Assembly (NCBI GenBank): GCA_951802195.1
Contig: OX637628.1
Coordinates: forward strand, 310,001-374,000
Length of the DNA stretch: 64,000 nucleotides
From: Tausonia pullulans
Lineage: Eukaryota > Basidiomycota > Tremellomycetes > Cystofilobasidiales > Mrakiaceae
Reading direction: 5' to 3'
The notes beneath the pieces were generated by a model that saw nothing but the letters and a program-made list of their open reading frames with translations, ran no database searches and was not told the origin of the DNA. Below, piece by piece: positions 24,501-35,109 of this stretch. The position numbers and the translations under genes were made by a program. The stretch's first letter is position 1. Every line of letters starts with the position of its first letter.

Positions 24501-26622
24501 CAGCAACGCAGCAAAGGTAAGCTCCTTGTTACGACGCACACTTCGGCATGTGAGAGCCGCGAGCCTGACGAAGTCGTCGTCCTCAGATCGTCAACGAGGT
24601 TGCAGCCATCAAGGCGAACATCGCCGAGTTCAAGCAGGCTATTGCTGACTCGAAGGAGAAGCAGAAACAGGCCAAGGAGGACGTCAAGCAGCTCGAGCGC
24701 GAGATGGACGACTTTAAGAACAACAAGGACGCGAAGCTCAACGAGATCAAGGTGCGCCGCCATACGGGTATGCTTTCTGCTGTATGTTGCTCATGCCCCC
24801 TTGCACGCCAGGCCTCCATTGTCAAGCAGAAGAAGGAGAGCACGAAGCAGGGCGTTGCGCTCAAGGCCGGTCAGAAGAGCATGCAGACCACTCAGCTTGA
24901 GCTTGGTGGGTATCTCAGTCGTTCGTGGGTGTTGCACAAATGCAGTTGCTGACTGATGGCATTTGCGGCTTGATCTTGCAGAGCAAGTCGACAGGGATTT
25001 GGCATCGTCCGCCACGGAGATTGAGGAGGCCAAGATCGCGGTCCGCCGAGCTCGCGCGGAGCTTGCCTCGCTCGAGAAGGAGCTCACTCAGGTCACGGTG
25101 AGTAGCTAGACTCTCTCAAACACTGTCTGCGTTTGCATCAATAGTGAACATCTCGAAATTCTGCCAGGCCCGCTTCAACTCGGCCGACGAGAAACTCAGA
25201 CTCGAGCAAGCTGCGCTCGCTCAGTTTGATGAGGAGCTCCACGACCTCGAGAAGGACATTAAGCACAAGAAACAGGAGATTGAGGACAATCTGCTCGCGA
25301 CCAAGAAGCTCGAGCACGACCTGACCTCGCAGACCGCCGACCAGTCTAAGCTCTTCAACGTCCTCAGGAACCTTGAGAAGCAGTACCCGTGGATCCTCGA
25401 AGAGTTCAAGTGAGATCGCCCGTTTCTTCTGGCTCCGTAGATCATCCGAGACTGGCCTAATTGCCTCTCATTGTAGATTCTTTGGCCACCCTGGAGGGCC
25501 GTACGACTTTAGCAACTTTGATCTTGGCAAGTCGCGCGAGCGCGTCCGCGAGCTCGAGGAGCAGCAGAAAGGCATGCGCAAGAAGGTCAACCCCAAGGTC
25601 ATGGGCATGATTGACAAGTAGGTCGCGCTTTCTGGATGCTCTGCCGGTAGTTCACTCTGACTGGTCTGCTTCCTCTGTCTGCAGCGTCGAGAAAAAGGAG
25701 GTCGCGCTCAAGAAGATGATGGCGACCGTCCTCAAGGACAAAGGCAAGATCGAGGGCACCATCACCGAGCTTGATCGATACAAACGCGACGCGCTTAGAA
25801 CAACATGGGAGAAAGTCAACGGGTGAGTTGCTGCAGTCTATGTGAGCAACGGGAAGCGCCGGACTGACGAGATAATCGCCCACCCAGCGACTTTGGAGCC
25901 ATCTTTGCCGAACTTCTGCCGGGCAACTTCGCCAAACTTCAGCCGCCCGAGGGGATGGACATCACGGAGGGTCTCGAGGTCAAGATCCGCCTTGGTTCCG
26001 TCTGGAAAGCGTCCCTCACCGAGCTCTCCGGTGGTCAACGGTCCGTCTTGCTCCGCTATTGCTTGCCATGAGCGTGACACGAGTTTAACCATCATTTTCT
26101 TCGCTTTTCAGCTCTCTCATCGCCCTCTCCCTCATCATGTCTTTGCTCCAATTCAAGCCCGCTCCGATGTACATTCTCGACGAGATCGACGCCGCCCTCG
26201 ATCTCTCCCATACCCAGCACATCGGCCAGCTTTTCAAGAACCGCTTTAAGGGCTCTCAGTTCATCGTCGTTTCTCTAAAGGAGGGCCTTTTCACAAACGC
26301 CAACGTCCTCTTCAAAGCCAAGGTGCGTCCTCCCTCGATGACTGATACCTTTTCAATCGCTCACGTCATTCTTCCACTTGTACAGTTCGTGGACGGCACG
26401 AGTACCGTCGAACGCACCGTGACTCGTTCAGCCGACCCTCAGTACTCACGTAAGAGCGGCGGCCGGCCAGCCCCTCGAGAGAAGGAGAACACCTCGATGT
26501 CCGCCGGCGACACGTCTGTCGACGACGAAACCTCGATGAACGGCGTCTTCTCGCAGGAGCAGTACTCGCAGTTCGACCAGTCGCCAGCGCCGGCAGCACG
26601 AAGACCGCTCATCGGGCGGTGA
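21558..26622 (+). CDS. SMC2: Condensin subunit SMC2
   Basis: The SMC2 ATPase of condensin, which compacts mitotic chromosomes together with SMC4. The start [20 protein letters not shown] is the canonical SMC2 N-terminus. The Walker A motif is GLNGSGKSN with an intron inside it. Further head motifs are [19 protein letters not shown] and [19 protein letters not shown], then [16 protein letters not shown]. Long coiled coils flank the hinge near 23750-24330, which includes [16 protein letters not shown]-type helices and [18 protein letters not shown]. The C-terminal head has [20 protein letters not shown] (ABC signature) and [20 protein letters not shown] (Walker B). A low-complexity Ser-rich tail ends AARRPLIGR, with the stop at 26620-26622. 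Full length, around 1,200 residues, in about 15 or more exons. All ATPase motifs look intact. Confidence 0.95.
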
Positions 26623-26924
26623 TCTTCTTCACTTTCTCTTCGTTGTTCCATCAGTTCCCTTCCATTTCTCCTCTTTCGTCTTTCGCTTCTCTTACCTTAG
26701 TCTTCGAAATATACCATCGCAGCTCTCAATAGGCAGACGGACTGAGCTAGCCTTGCTGTTGCAGGTCGGCACTAGCTGTTGCAAGCTGACAGGCCGGCAT
26801 GGCCAGGTGATCAACGGGATACATTGTACAACAGATAACGAGCAATTTTCTGACAAGTTTCAGGGATACATAAGAAAGAAAAAGGAGAAAGGCAGAATGC
26901 GGAGTCAAGCAACGACGCAAATGA
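26623..26924. other. Convergent 3' flanks of SMC2 and the hypothetical gene
   Basis: About 300 bases between two convergent genes. T-rich sequence follows the SMC2 stop. I see nothing else that can be supported. Confidence 0.4.
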
Positions 26925-28263
26925 TCAGGGTGTGAAAAGGGGCTCAAGAAGGGAGGGCCCACCCACGTACGCTAGACTTGAGTGAGCGTTAGAACCGTTC
27001 AAGGCGTCCTTGCGCTTCTCTTTGTCGTATCTGACGATCATCATTGAGAGCGAGTTGTGTGACCAGTCGGTGTGTTTACTCTTGGCCTTGTTATTATGCC
27101 TGTCGCAGTAGTTCATCAGCGCACGCTCCTGGTCGCTAATACGACAGTCGATGTGATACTTGGCGGGGGGTGAGAAGTCGGCGATAAGGAATGAGTCACC
27201 GTAGGTATCAGTATGCTGTCGTCGAGGATGCCGATAGAGGGCCTTACAATAGTGCCGACCATCGGGGTCCTAGAGAAGGAGGAATGAGAGTCAGCCAGGC
27301 TCCGGAATGCTGAACATAACTGAACATAACTCATGATGCACCCCTCCGACATTGCCTTCATGAGGTCTCAAGGGAGTGGATGCTCCCGTTCGATTCTTAG
27401 TCTCGAGTTTGAGGCCGTTCTAATGTGGAGGATGCCAGCACGCCTGTACGAGCTGGGAGACAGGAAATTCGGGGTTTCGTTAACGCCCGGGGCAAGAATG
27501 TGAAATGAATATAGACATAGAAGGAAAGACATGTGATCAGCTCAAGGGGTACGCCGTGAATAGGCGATGCGGGCGGAAATGGAGAGAGGGTTGACCTCTG
27601 CGAAGCTTATGAGTTTTTTCTGAGACATAGCACTCATGACTGCGGATGGAACTTACTTGCTTGAAGGTGGAATGGGATTGGGGGAGATGGGGGCTGAGGC
27701 CACAACGATGGTCGGCTCCCTGACTGCTAAAGATGGCCCACTACCAGTCGTAAAAGTGGCAACGAGACAGAACAATTGTATAGGTTCAAGTACTGGGGGC
27801 TGAGGAGGATGGGTGAGGAGATAGATGTCGGTGGAGGAGCCTAAGTGAAGTGGTGGCGGTGGCACGGACTCGCTTCAAGCGAGGTTTTGGGCAGGTCTGC
27901 GGAATCTAAATAATAGTCAGAGTGCAGGAGAAGTATAACGATGAACTGAAATGTTTACGGATGAAGGGCGAGAACGATGGAGGGGGTGAGAAGGATGAGA
28001 AAACAGAGGGTGTGGGACAGATGACGAATAAGAAAAGAGGGAGGGGGAATAAAGAAGGAAAGATGGGCGAGATGATGCGGCGAAAGACGGAACGAAGAGA
28101 GAATGCTGAGCAAGCAAGCAAGAGGCTGCGCAGGCGAACCGTACAGATCATCCGAAGTGTGTCGATTAGGAAGACGAGGTGGGAGGCGCTGGAGCGCAGG
28201 CACGGAAATGGCCAGGCGCAGAACCGAAGTGGCGAGTCCGCGAGATCCTGACACAGAAGCCAT
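26925..28263 (-). CDS. Hypothetical protein, only the 3' exon well supported
   Basis: The last exon (26925-27269) is convincing. After an acceptor ending CTTCTCTAG it reads DPDGRHYCKALYRHPRRQHT, TYGDSFLIADFSPPAKYHID, RISDQERALMNYCDRHNNKA and HTDWSHNSLSMMIVRYDKEK, finishing YVGGPSLLEPLFTP with the stop at 26925-26927. This composition is protein-like but I recognise no family. Upstream exons are less clear: a Pro-rich piece (27865-27660) ends at a GTAAGT donor, and a possible first exon begins MASVSGSRGLATSVLRLAIS at 28263. The 5' limit and the joints between these pieces are guesses. No transmembrane segment or signal peptide is evident in the supported part. Confidence 0.35.
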
Positions 28264-30586
28264 AAATGAGAAAGGGGAAACGTTGGTCTTGCATGAGGGT
28301 CCCCTGGCTCCAGTCTAGTATTAAATTCAGACACCCGTATTCTCTGACTCCCATGTCACTCTCACCCAAGTATGCATAAATAATATCGTCATTCAGGTAT
28401 TCCGCGCCAGAGGCTCTTCACCAGGGATCATCCTCAAGATATGGACCTCCTTGATCGGTCATTGGAATGCCACAGCGATACTGTCCTCGACTTGAGGCCC
28501 TTTGTAAGCAGGCACCGACCAGATCCTCTGTAGTGATCAGCTTATCGCCTTCTTCTCCACCACCCAATGCAGCCCAAGTCTTTGTCTTTGCGAGAGACCA
28601 GCCTTTCTTCAATAGAAATGGCCCTACTGTCTGTCATGGCTTGGATGTTGAGCTAGGACAGACGTGCGGACTCTAGTCGAAAGGGAGAGACTGAACGGCC
28701 TGCGAACTGCGCGCCATGCACAGCGCCGGCAACGTCCCTTTCGGCAGTTAAGATATCAGTTGTGAGATTGCCGCTTGCCATGAGGCATGCCTGAAATTAT
28801 TTGAGGAGGAGAACGTGAACGTGAACATGACCTAATTCAATCGGATCTGAGGTGGAGGGGACAACAAGGAGGACGAAGGCAAGTCGACGGGCGCTATCGT
28901 CCGTTGAAATTGTCTTGCTCGCTTGATAGATAGTTCTGCTTCCTTTATATAAGTCCGTCCCAAACACATGCTAAGCGCAATCGTTTGCTCCCATTGTCTT
29001 GAGGTGACGACCGTCAGTAAACGAGAGAGCGTCATCGCCTGCGTCTTTGGTATTTGACCTTCATAAGCTCGTGCGAACTCGCGAACTCGACTTCCTTTGT
29101 AACTGATTCTGTCTATCCTTCATCTCTTAGCTCCGATCTAAGCAAGTAATCGTTTCTCAAGTCCTACGTCAACTTCATGTACGTCACACGCACTTGCTCC
29201 TTCGAGAAGTGGTTTTGAGCATTGCCTTTGATGGTCTGCCTCAAAGTAGCTCAAGATCGGCGCTCAAGGCTCTCTGGACTTCTTCATTAGTGTTGTTCAG
29301 GCCTGTATGTCCCCAGCTTCCTTCATTCAGCTGCCACGCTCAACGCAGGCTTCCGTGCTGTTGAAATCTTCCGCCTTGAGCGCGCCGTTTGGTTCTCGCT
29401 CAATCCTTGCTCAATCCGGCGATGCTCTCGACAGTACGGCTATCCCTCCTCCACCTCTAGATCTCGCAAAATATTGATACCCTAGTAGCTCATAAAGGTG
29501 ATCGCAATCCAGGCAAACTAGTGGACCGCACCTCGTGAGCGCAGTTCGTGTTTGAGAAGGCTGCGGACACCATGGGCTACAATCAGCTTAGTGAAGCCGG
29601 ATCATGTTTCTCCAATGACGGAAGGATGTCAACTGCATTTCGATATCTGAAACTGTGGAACTCATGATTGTCAGAAAGCGTGCAAGAAGCCGCAACAGTC
29701 AGAGCGAGCCGGCTTGACAAGAAGAGCGCTGGTCTGTAGCCTGATAATGCGTTTTCCTTCTCCCAGCCGCTTCCCCCCCACTGCTTGTCTGTTCTCGAGA
29801 CCTTCCATAATATATCCTCAAGCCTCAGAAGCAACCTTCAGCTAGACAGGATGAGGGGATCGTCACAAAGAGGCGGCGGCTCGCCGGCTACAAGCCGACC
29901 CTGAGAGCTGGGGCGATCGTCCTCTCGTTCTCGCTCTGTCCTCGTGCTCGTCCTCTCATTCTCGCTCTGACTGCCGACCTATCGGTTGAGGCAGGTGGAC
30001 CCAAGTTGACTACGCCCTGGTACGTGCAGCTCATCATCGACAGCCACCCACCGCCGAACCTTGCCTGACTCTGACGGCCGGCACCTCAGGAGCCGCCGGA
30101 TGCAATCCGCCTGACAAAGAAGCTGCTGGAGGCTGCAGGGATGGCTGAGCTTGCATGCTGCCCAGGAGGGGACGCTCTAAGATGACATGGGGGGCCTTCA
30201 TCCTCTTGCGTTCTGTTTTCTTTGCCTTTTTGCTGGATTGTCGTGCCAATCATTTGCCAGGTGTCTGAACCTTGTATCGATCCTTGTTTTGTCCATAAAC
30301 GTATGTCCCTCCTTCCTCATCTGAGGGCAAACAAAGAAGCAGGGCGAGCGAGGCTCTGAGATCTCAACGAGATCACTAATTCTTCGCTCCATGTATTGTT
30401 CCGCTCCGAAACAGACTCAAATAATTCGAGAGGAAGGGATTGAGTCTTCTTATCACACCTTCAGTCGAACACGAATCTTTATTCACGGACAAAAGCAATC
30501 CGTCACCCCCATATCCCTCTTCCTTTCGAACCGCCGTCATCATCTGTGTTTCTAGGTCCCCCAACCCACCAACGTCCAGTTCCACT
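28264..30586. other. Gene-poor stretch of about 2.3 kb
   Basis: The longest stretch without a recognised gene. Short open frames occur on both strands. One plus-strand segment (29161-29405) reads plausibly as two exons, LKIGAQGSLDFFISVVQA and FRAVEIFRLERAVWFSLNP, joined over a GTATGT...CAACGCAG intron, but it has no clear start or continuation. A minus-strand frame (28612-28418) reads EDLVGACLQRASSRGQYRCG with an in-frame stop and no clear start. A 21-bp near-perfect direct repeat (29918-29938 and 29949-29969) is present. No RNA gene or mobile element was recognised. Confidence 0.4.
29918..29969. repeat. Short direct repeat (21 bp, period 31 bp)
   Basis: The unit cgtcctctcgttctcgctctg at 29918-29938 recurs with one mismatch at 29949-29969, in the gene-poor stretch. 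It is too short to assign to a class. Confidence 0.55.
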
Positions 30587-31861
30587 TCAAAAGCCCTCGA
30601 CCTCGCTCGCCGCCACCGCCCGCTCCTTCATCTGAATGGGCTGCACCTTGCTCGACCCACCCTCAGGGATCGGCGCGTAGTTCGGGTCCCCAACGCGGTC
30701 CGGGTGAGGATACGTGAAGTTGACGCCTGCGGGGAGAATCGGGGTCTGCATTGGGGATGAGTATTCATAGGATGGAGAGAGGAAGAGGATGTAAGTGGGA
30801 GAAGAAAGGAAGGGGAAAGGGAGAAGTACGAACGTAGGTAGGGAACTCGCCGCGCTCGATAAGGCGAGTTCGAGCCTCCTGCTTGGACCATGCACTCAGG
30901 CTGGAACGGAAGTGACGGTGGTGATGGGAAGAGGCAAAGAGCAAGGGGCAGAGGCGCGAAGGGGGGGTAAGAGCGCGAGAATGGGGAGGATGAACCATCG
31001 TTCAGCGGTTCCTGTTCGGTCGATGAATCATAGAGAGGAAGACAGGAGAACGTACTCGGCGTCGCTGTACATGTAGAACGCGTAGACGAGGTAGGCAAGC
31101 ATGACGTGAAACTGCCAGCCTGCAGGAGGAGAACGGAGGGAGAGGCGAGAGTGAAGGAGATCCGGAACCGGCCCGAAGACGGTCAGGCTGAGGTCTGGTT
31201 CGCGATGGGGTCGGGCTGGCTCAGATGAAGCAAGGAGGAGACGAACGAGAAACGGATCGCCAGACTGGTGAGGAGAGAGAGGGGTTCAGTATAAGGTCTA
31301 GGCCGAACGGGAAGGTGAGGGGGCGAGCGACGGCAGGAGGGAGGGCAGGCTAGAAGGAAGACCGCTTATGCGTCCTGCCCCCATCCGACTTTCTCTCCCC
31401 CTTGGCGGTTGCTGTAGTTGTGAAGGTGTGAATGAAGAAACACAAAAGACAGAACTCACACTCCCAGCCCTTGGCACGCTCTCCGTTGGGCATGATGACA
31501 GGCTGAAGCGAGTGCCAGTCACAGTGAGTGCGAAGAAGAGAGAGGAGAGTGTCCTCGACGTCAACCAAAGCGCGAATCTCTATCTCTCCCTCCCCTCTGG
31601 CTTTTCAGCAGCACGAGGAGCTCGCCGAGAGAGGAGAGGCCAGGGTAGGGCAAGACTCACTCGGATACCCTCACGCCAGCCCGCCTGCTGCTCCTCCGGG
31701 GCGCGGGCGCCGGCGAGGCGAGCGGTTGTCGTAGAGAGCTGCCTGCGGGCGGCGGCGAGGGTAAGGAGGGCGGCGGTCGTCGTCTGCGGCTGGAAACGAA
31801 GACCCGAGGAACCAGCGAGGGGCCGCCGGGCGATGGGGCGGAGGAGGGAGGGCTGGAACAT
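30587..31861 (-). CDS. Small mitochondrial membrane protein, resembles complex I ESSS/NDUFB11 subunit
   Basis: The first exon starts MFQPSLLRPIARRPLAGSSG and continues LTLAAARRQLSTTTARLAGA, an Arg/Ser-rich mitochondrial targeting sequence. Splicing across a GTGAGT donor and a CTTCAG acceptor gives GWREGIRPVIMPNGERAKGW, then one membrane segment (WQFHVMLAYLVYAFYMYSDA), then AWSKQEARTRLIERGEFPT, and a final exon with TPILPAGVNFTYPHPDRVGD ending AVAASEVEGF (stop 30587-30589). A presequence, a single transmembrane helix and a following W-x3-EAxxRLxxRGE helix resemble the ESSS (NDUFB11) accessory subunit of respiratory complex I. This is inferred from layout and a short motif only. Alternative: another small inner-membrane protein. 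Confidence 0.5.
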
Positions 31862-32592
31862 GGCGAGAGCGGTGGTTGGCTGAGAGAGAGAGAGGAGCGA
31901 GGGGGACTCGGCCCGACTTGCGGGCGCGATGCGAGGCAGCCTCCTGCTTGACGACGACTCCCTCGTCTCGAAGCCCTTATACAAGATGACATGCAATTTA
32001 GACGTGCGATACTGCTCAACATAGCACGAGGTTGAGTATGAGTGGTCGACTGTTTGCCCGGGCGCACGCGTGTATGCGTGTTGAGCCGAGCTTGTATGCG
32101 GGTCACTCGACGGCCGTTACAGCTTGAGTTCGTTTAATTCGTTTCATCTGCATACGGACAGCGAAATATGGGACGCGAATACAAGGCAATCGTGACAATG
32201 ATGGGCCGGCTGCTGCGCGCCAACGACAACGACCTGCTTACACTTTCGCCCTCGAGCGAGTCGCTGCTCATCCAACAAGGTTCCAATCTTGACCATCGAC
32301 CGATACTTCCCCCGGCCTCTTCCGCTCCCTTCATCGCCTTCACCGGCGGCTTCGCTTCTTCCCAATCGCACCCACACCCGACCTCAGTCCAAGACCTGAC
32401 TTCCGGCTGGTGTCGTCAACGATGTGAGCGGGCCTCAAAGTCACTGGGCGTCATCAATCGGACCCGTGCGGGTCCCTCCTTCGTCACCCCTCGCTCCCCT
32501 CTCCCACGCTTCCTTCCCTTGCTTTGCTTTCTTTCTGCTGACGCCAACGGCAATTTCCCCGTACCTCCAGATTCTCCCGTCCATTCCACCTG
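31862..32592. promoter_or_regulatory. Divergent upstream region of the mitochondrial and mucin-like genes
   Basis: About 730 bases between two divergently transcribed genes. Most of the right half is covered by an open frame (32168-32593) described separately. The left part shows no gene. No specific factor-binding site is claimed. Confidence 0.4.
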
Positions 32593-32593
32593 A
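32168..32593 (+). other. Upstream ORF whose stop overlaps the mucin gene start (TGATG)
   Basis: An open frame of 141 codons starting MGREYKAIVTMMGRLLRAND and continuing LLTLSPSSESLLIQQGSNLD. Its TGA (32591-32593) shares the A with the ATG of the mucin-like gene (32593-32595). If a GTGAGC...CTCCAG intron (about 32423-32570) is removed, the frame still ends at the same TGA. It could be a regulatory upstream ORF, a separate small protein on a shared transcript, or chance. I recognise no domain. Confidence 0.35.
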
Positions 32594-35109
32594 TGCTTCT
32601 CCCAACGGTCCTCCCGCTAGCCCTCGCCCTCGCCCTCCTCCCGCCGCTCGCCCGGACGGCCCCAGCAGAACCAGCCGTCGCGAGAGCTGCCGCTGGTGGC
32701 CGCCAGCCGGTCGCGTACCCTGGGGAGCGCTTGGAACTCGACGAGCCCGTCGTCTTCGGTCGCCTCGGGGCGCTCGTCGACAAGCGGCAGGCGACGAACG
32801 TAACGAGCTCGGGTGAGTTACTATGTTTGAGCCTCTTGAGGGCGGGAAGGCCATGCTGCTGCTGCGATGGGGCATGCATGAGGGCGCTCTCTGGCTCTCC
32901 CTTCGTGGAGGCGATCACGGGGTTCCCTCGCGCGCGTCGTCAACGGCGCAAGGAGAGGCGCGCGGGTGCAGGCGGCTCCGGCCAACAGAAAGCCAGCCAC
33001 CCCGATTCAAGATTCAGCCCGTCCGCGGGCGACTTCATTTACGACTCGGCCCGGGTCGATCTCAGCTTGCACGCTTCGTCAACCCTGGGCTGTTCCTGGC
33101 CTGGCGCGGCTTCTTCTGCAAGAACTGACTTCCTCTCTCTTCTCGCACGCCGCCCCGTTCGGTTGGTCGGTCACCTCGCGTTGCCACAGTCATCACCACG
33201 TCCGTCTCTGCCCCCTCGTTTTCCGGCCAGCCCTCTTCCCCCGCCGCAGCACTGACGTCGACTCATCGGCGCTTACCCAGAGCGGAAATGACGCCCGCAG
33301 CCAGCACGACCGTTGACCCGTCCTTGTCTACTCTATCAACAACGGTTCCGATAACGGAGCCACAGTCGACGCTCACTGCTAGCTCGAGTGTTCCGCCGGA
33401 GACTACGTCTACAACCACTAGTGCAGCTTCGAGGACAAGCACCCCTTCAACGACGTCGGCCGCGCCGACCACGACGTCTGTCTCGTCTTCCCTCGTCGAG
33501 CAGTCTTCAACAACCACGACCTCGTGCGTCCGCCTGATCGCCCCCCTACCCTGACTTTATCCCATCTCTACCCCTGACCTTTCTTCCCTCTTTCCATCTT
33601 CGCGACCGAATCGTTGTCCGATGGTCTCTGACTATCGCCTGCGCTTCTCAAGCCAATCTAACGTACCCGCTTTCTCCTCGTCTGCTCCTGTTCCTCCTTT
33701 CCAATCATCGTCCATGGCCGCCTCCTCGACCCCGGTCGACTCCTCCTCCACAACACCAATCGCACCGACTACCTCCTCGTATGTCTCTCGTTTCTCTCTT
33801 GCGCTGGTTGCTTGAGGGGCCGAGCGCCGATCACGCCCCTTCTCTTGGGCTCGCCAGATCTGATATCTCCGCCTCAACCTCTGCCCCTCCTGCTTCGCAT
33901 ACTCCTCCTCTTCCTACCTCCTCTTCATCTCCCGCTTCATCCGCGCCGCTTCCTGCGCCGACCACATCTATCACTTCATTCGCACCGCTCTCTACGCCGA
34001 CCACATCTATCTCTTCATTTGCACCACTCCTTACGCCGACCACGACTCTTGCGCCGCCATTCCCCTCCCTGTGCGTCTCTTCCCAGTCGCTGTCCGAGTG
34101 ATGACACTCTTGTCCTAACAAGCCCTTCTTCAGACCATCGACCACGTTTAGCGCTGTCTCATCATCCACTGGGACCATCACTACCACTGGCATCTCGTCG
34201 AAGACCAGCTCTGTCGCCCCGGTTTCTTCCGGTACCAGCATCGCCGCCTCTTCTATGTCTCCCGTTGTCTCGACGACGATGATTGCCAGCTCAAGCACTT
34301 CTTCCGCGATCGCCAGTGGTCCCCTCGCCCCCAGGACCACCTCCACCAGCAGCGCCCCGGCCGCGACTACGCCCTACACAAACTCTCCCGTCCAATCTAA
34401 CGTTCCCGGCGGCGGCGTGATCACTACCCACGTTGTTGTCACTCTGCCCGCAGGCTCTGCTGGTGGGCAGGCGACACCGACCACGCTCCCAGCTGGTGCA
34501 ACGGGCGTGCAGGTCGTTACGTATACGCAGTACGTCACGGAGAACGGGTGGGTCGTCTCCTGCCCATGAAAAAGGAAGAAAATTTGCTGACCGCTTGACT
34601 TCACTTCAAGCTCGACGCGATCCATCGGCGTCGAGACGATCACCGTTCCTGTTGGCGGAACGACGCCGACTCAAACGGCCGCTGATGATCCTGGTCGTTT
34701 GTCCATCCCTTCTCCGCCATTCTTGATCCGTCTGTTGATGATGTTCTCCTCCTCCTCTCAAAGCGGTCATCGTCACTGTCTACGCGACCGGTGCTGAGGC
34801 CTCCATGGGCCTCGACACAAAGCTCTTGACGTATACCGCGAGCTACACCTCCTCGGACGTTGACGGCGGCGAGGGCGTCGTGGTCGTCGCTGTTCGTCCT
34901 CTCTTCTCTCGCCTTCGCCTGACTGAGCGCTGACTTCACGTCTCCGACGTCAGACGATCACCACCCCCGTCGTCGTTACCCGGACCAGTCGACCAGGCCT
35001 TCAAACTGATTCTAGCGGAGGCACATTCGCCGTCTCGTGTCCAGGAATGCTGATGACCGTTGGGCTTGCGATCGCCGTTGGGTTCGGTGGGGGTGCTGTG
35101 CTCTGGTGA
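32593..35109 (+). CDS. Ser/Thr-rich mucin-like surface protein
   Basis: A secreted, heavily O-glycosylatable protein, probably attached at the cell surface. The signal peptide is MLLPTVLPLALALALLPPLA. A DKRQ site (LGALVDKRQATNVTSS) fits Kex2 cleavage. After several introns the body is almost entirely Ser, Thr, Pro and Ala, with blocks such as STTVDPSLSTLSTTVPITEP and ASSSTPVDSSSTTPIAPTTS, and a 39-nt tandem repeat. A folded-looking segment follows: GGGVITTHVVVTLPAGSAGG, then VQVVTYTQYVTENG, VETITVPVGGTTPTQTAADD and VIVTVYATGAEASMG, then ITTPVVVTRTSRPGLQTDSS. The C-terminus ends MLMTVGLAIAVGFGGGAVLW, hydrophobic and terminal, as in a GPI signal. The stop is at 35107-35109. No enzymatic domain was seen. 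Exon joints within the low-complexity part are approximate. Confidence 0.7.
33958..34055 (+). repeat. 39-nt tandem repeat inside the mucin-like gene
   Basis: Two adjacent copies (33958-33996 and 33997-34035) differ at few positions and encode PTTSITSFAPLST and PTTSISSFAPLLT; a third partial copy starts at 34036. The in-frame 13-residue unit is typical of length-variable fungal surface proteins. Confidence 0.8.

Noticed and set aside
28418-28680. Overlapping frames on the minus strand (MTDSRAISIEERLVSRKDKD and EDLVGACLQRASSRGQYRCG)
   Set aside because: Both look mildly protein-like but overlap in different frames, and I could not find splicing that joins either to other exons.
30034-30249. 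71-codon minus-strand frame starting MARQSSKKAKKTERKRMKAP
   Set aside because: Short, basic and low-complexity, with no neighbours in phase; probably chance in GC-rich sequence.
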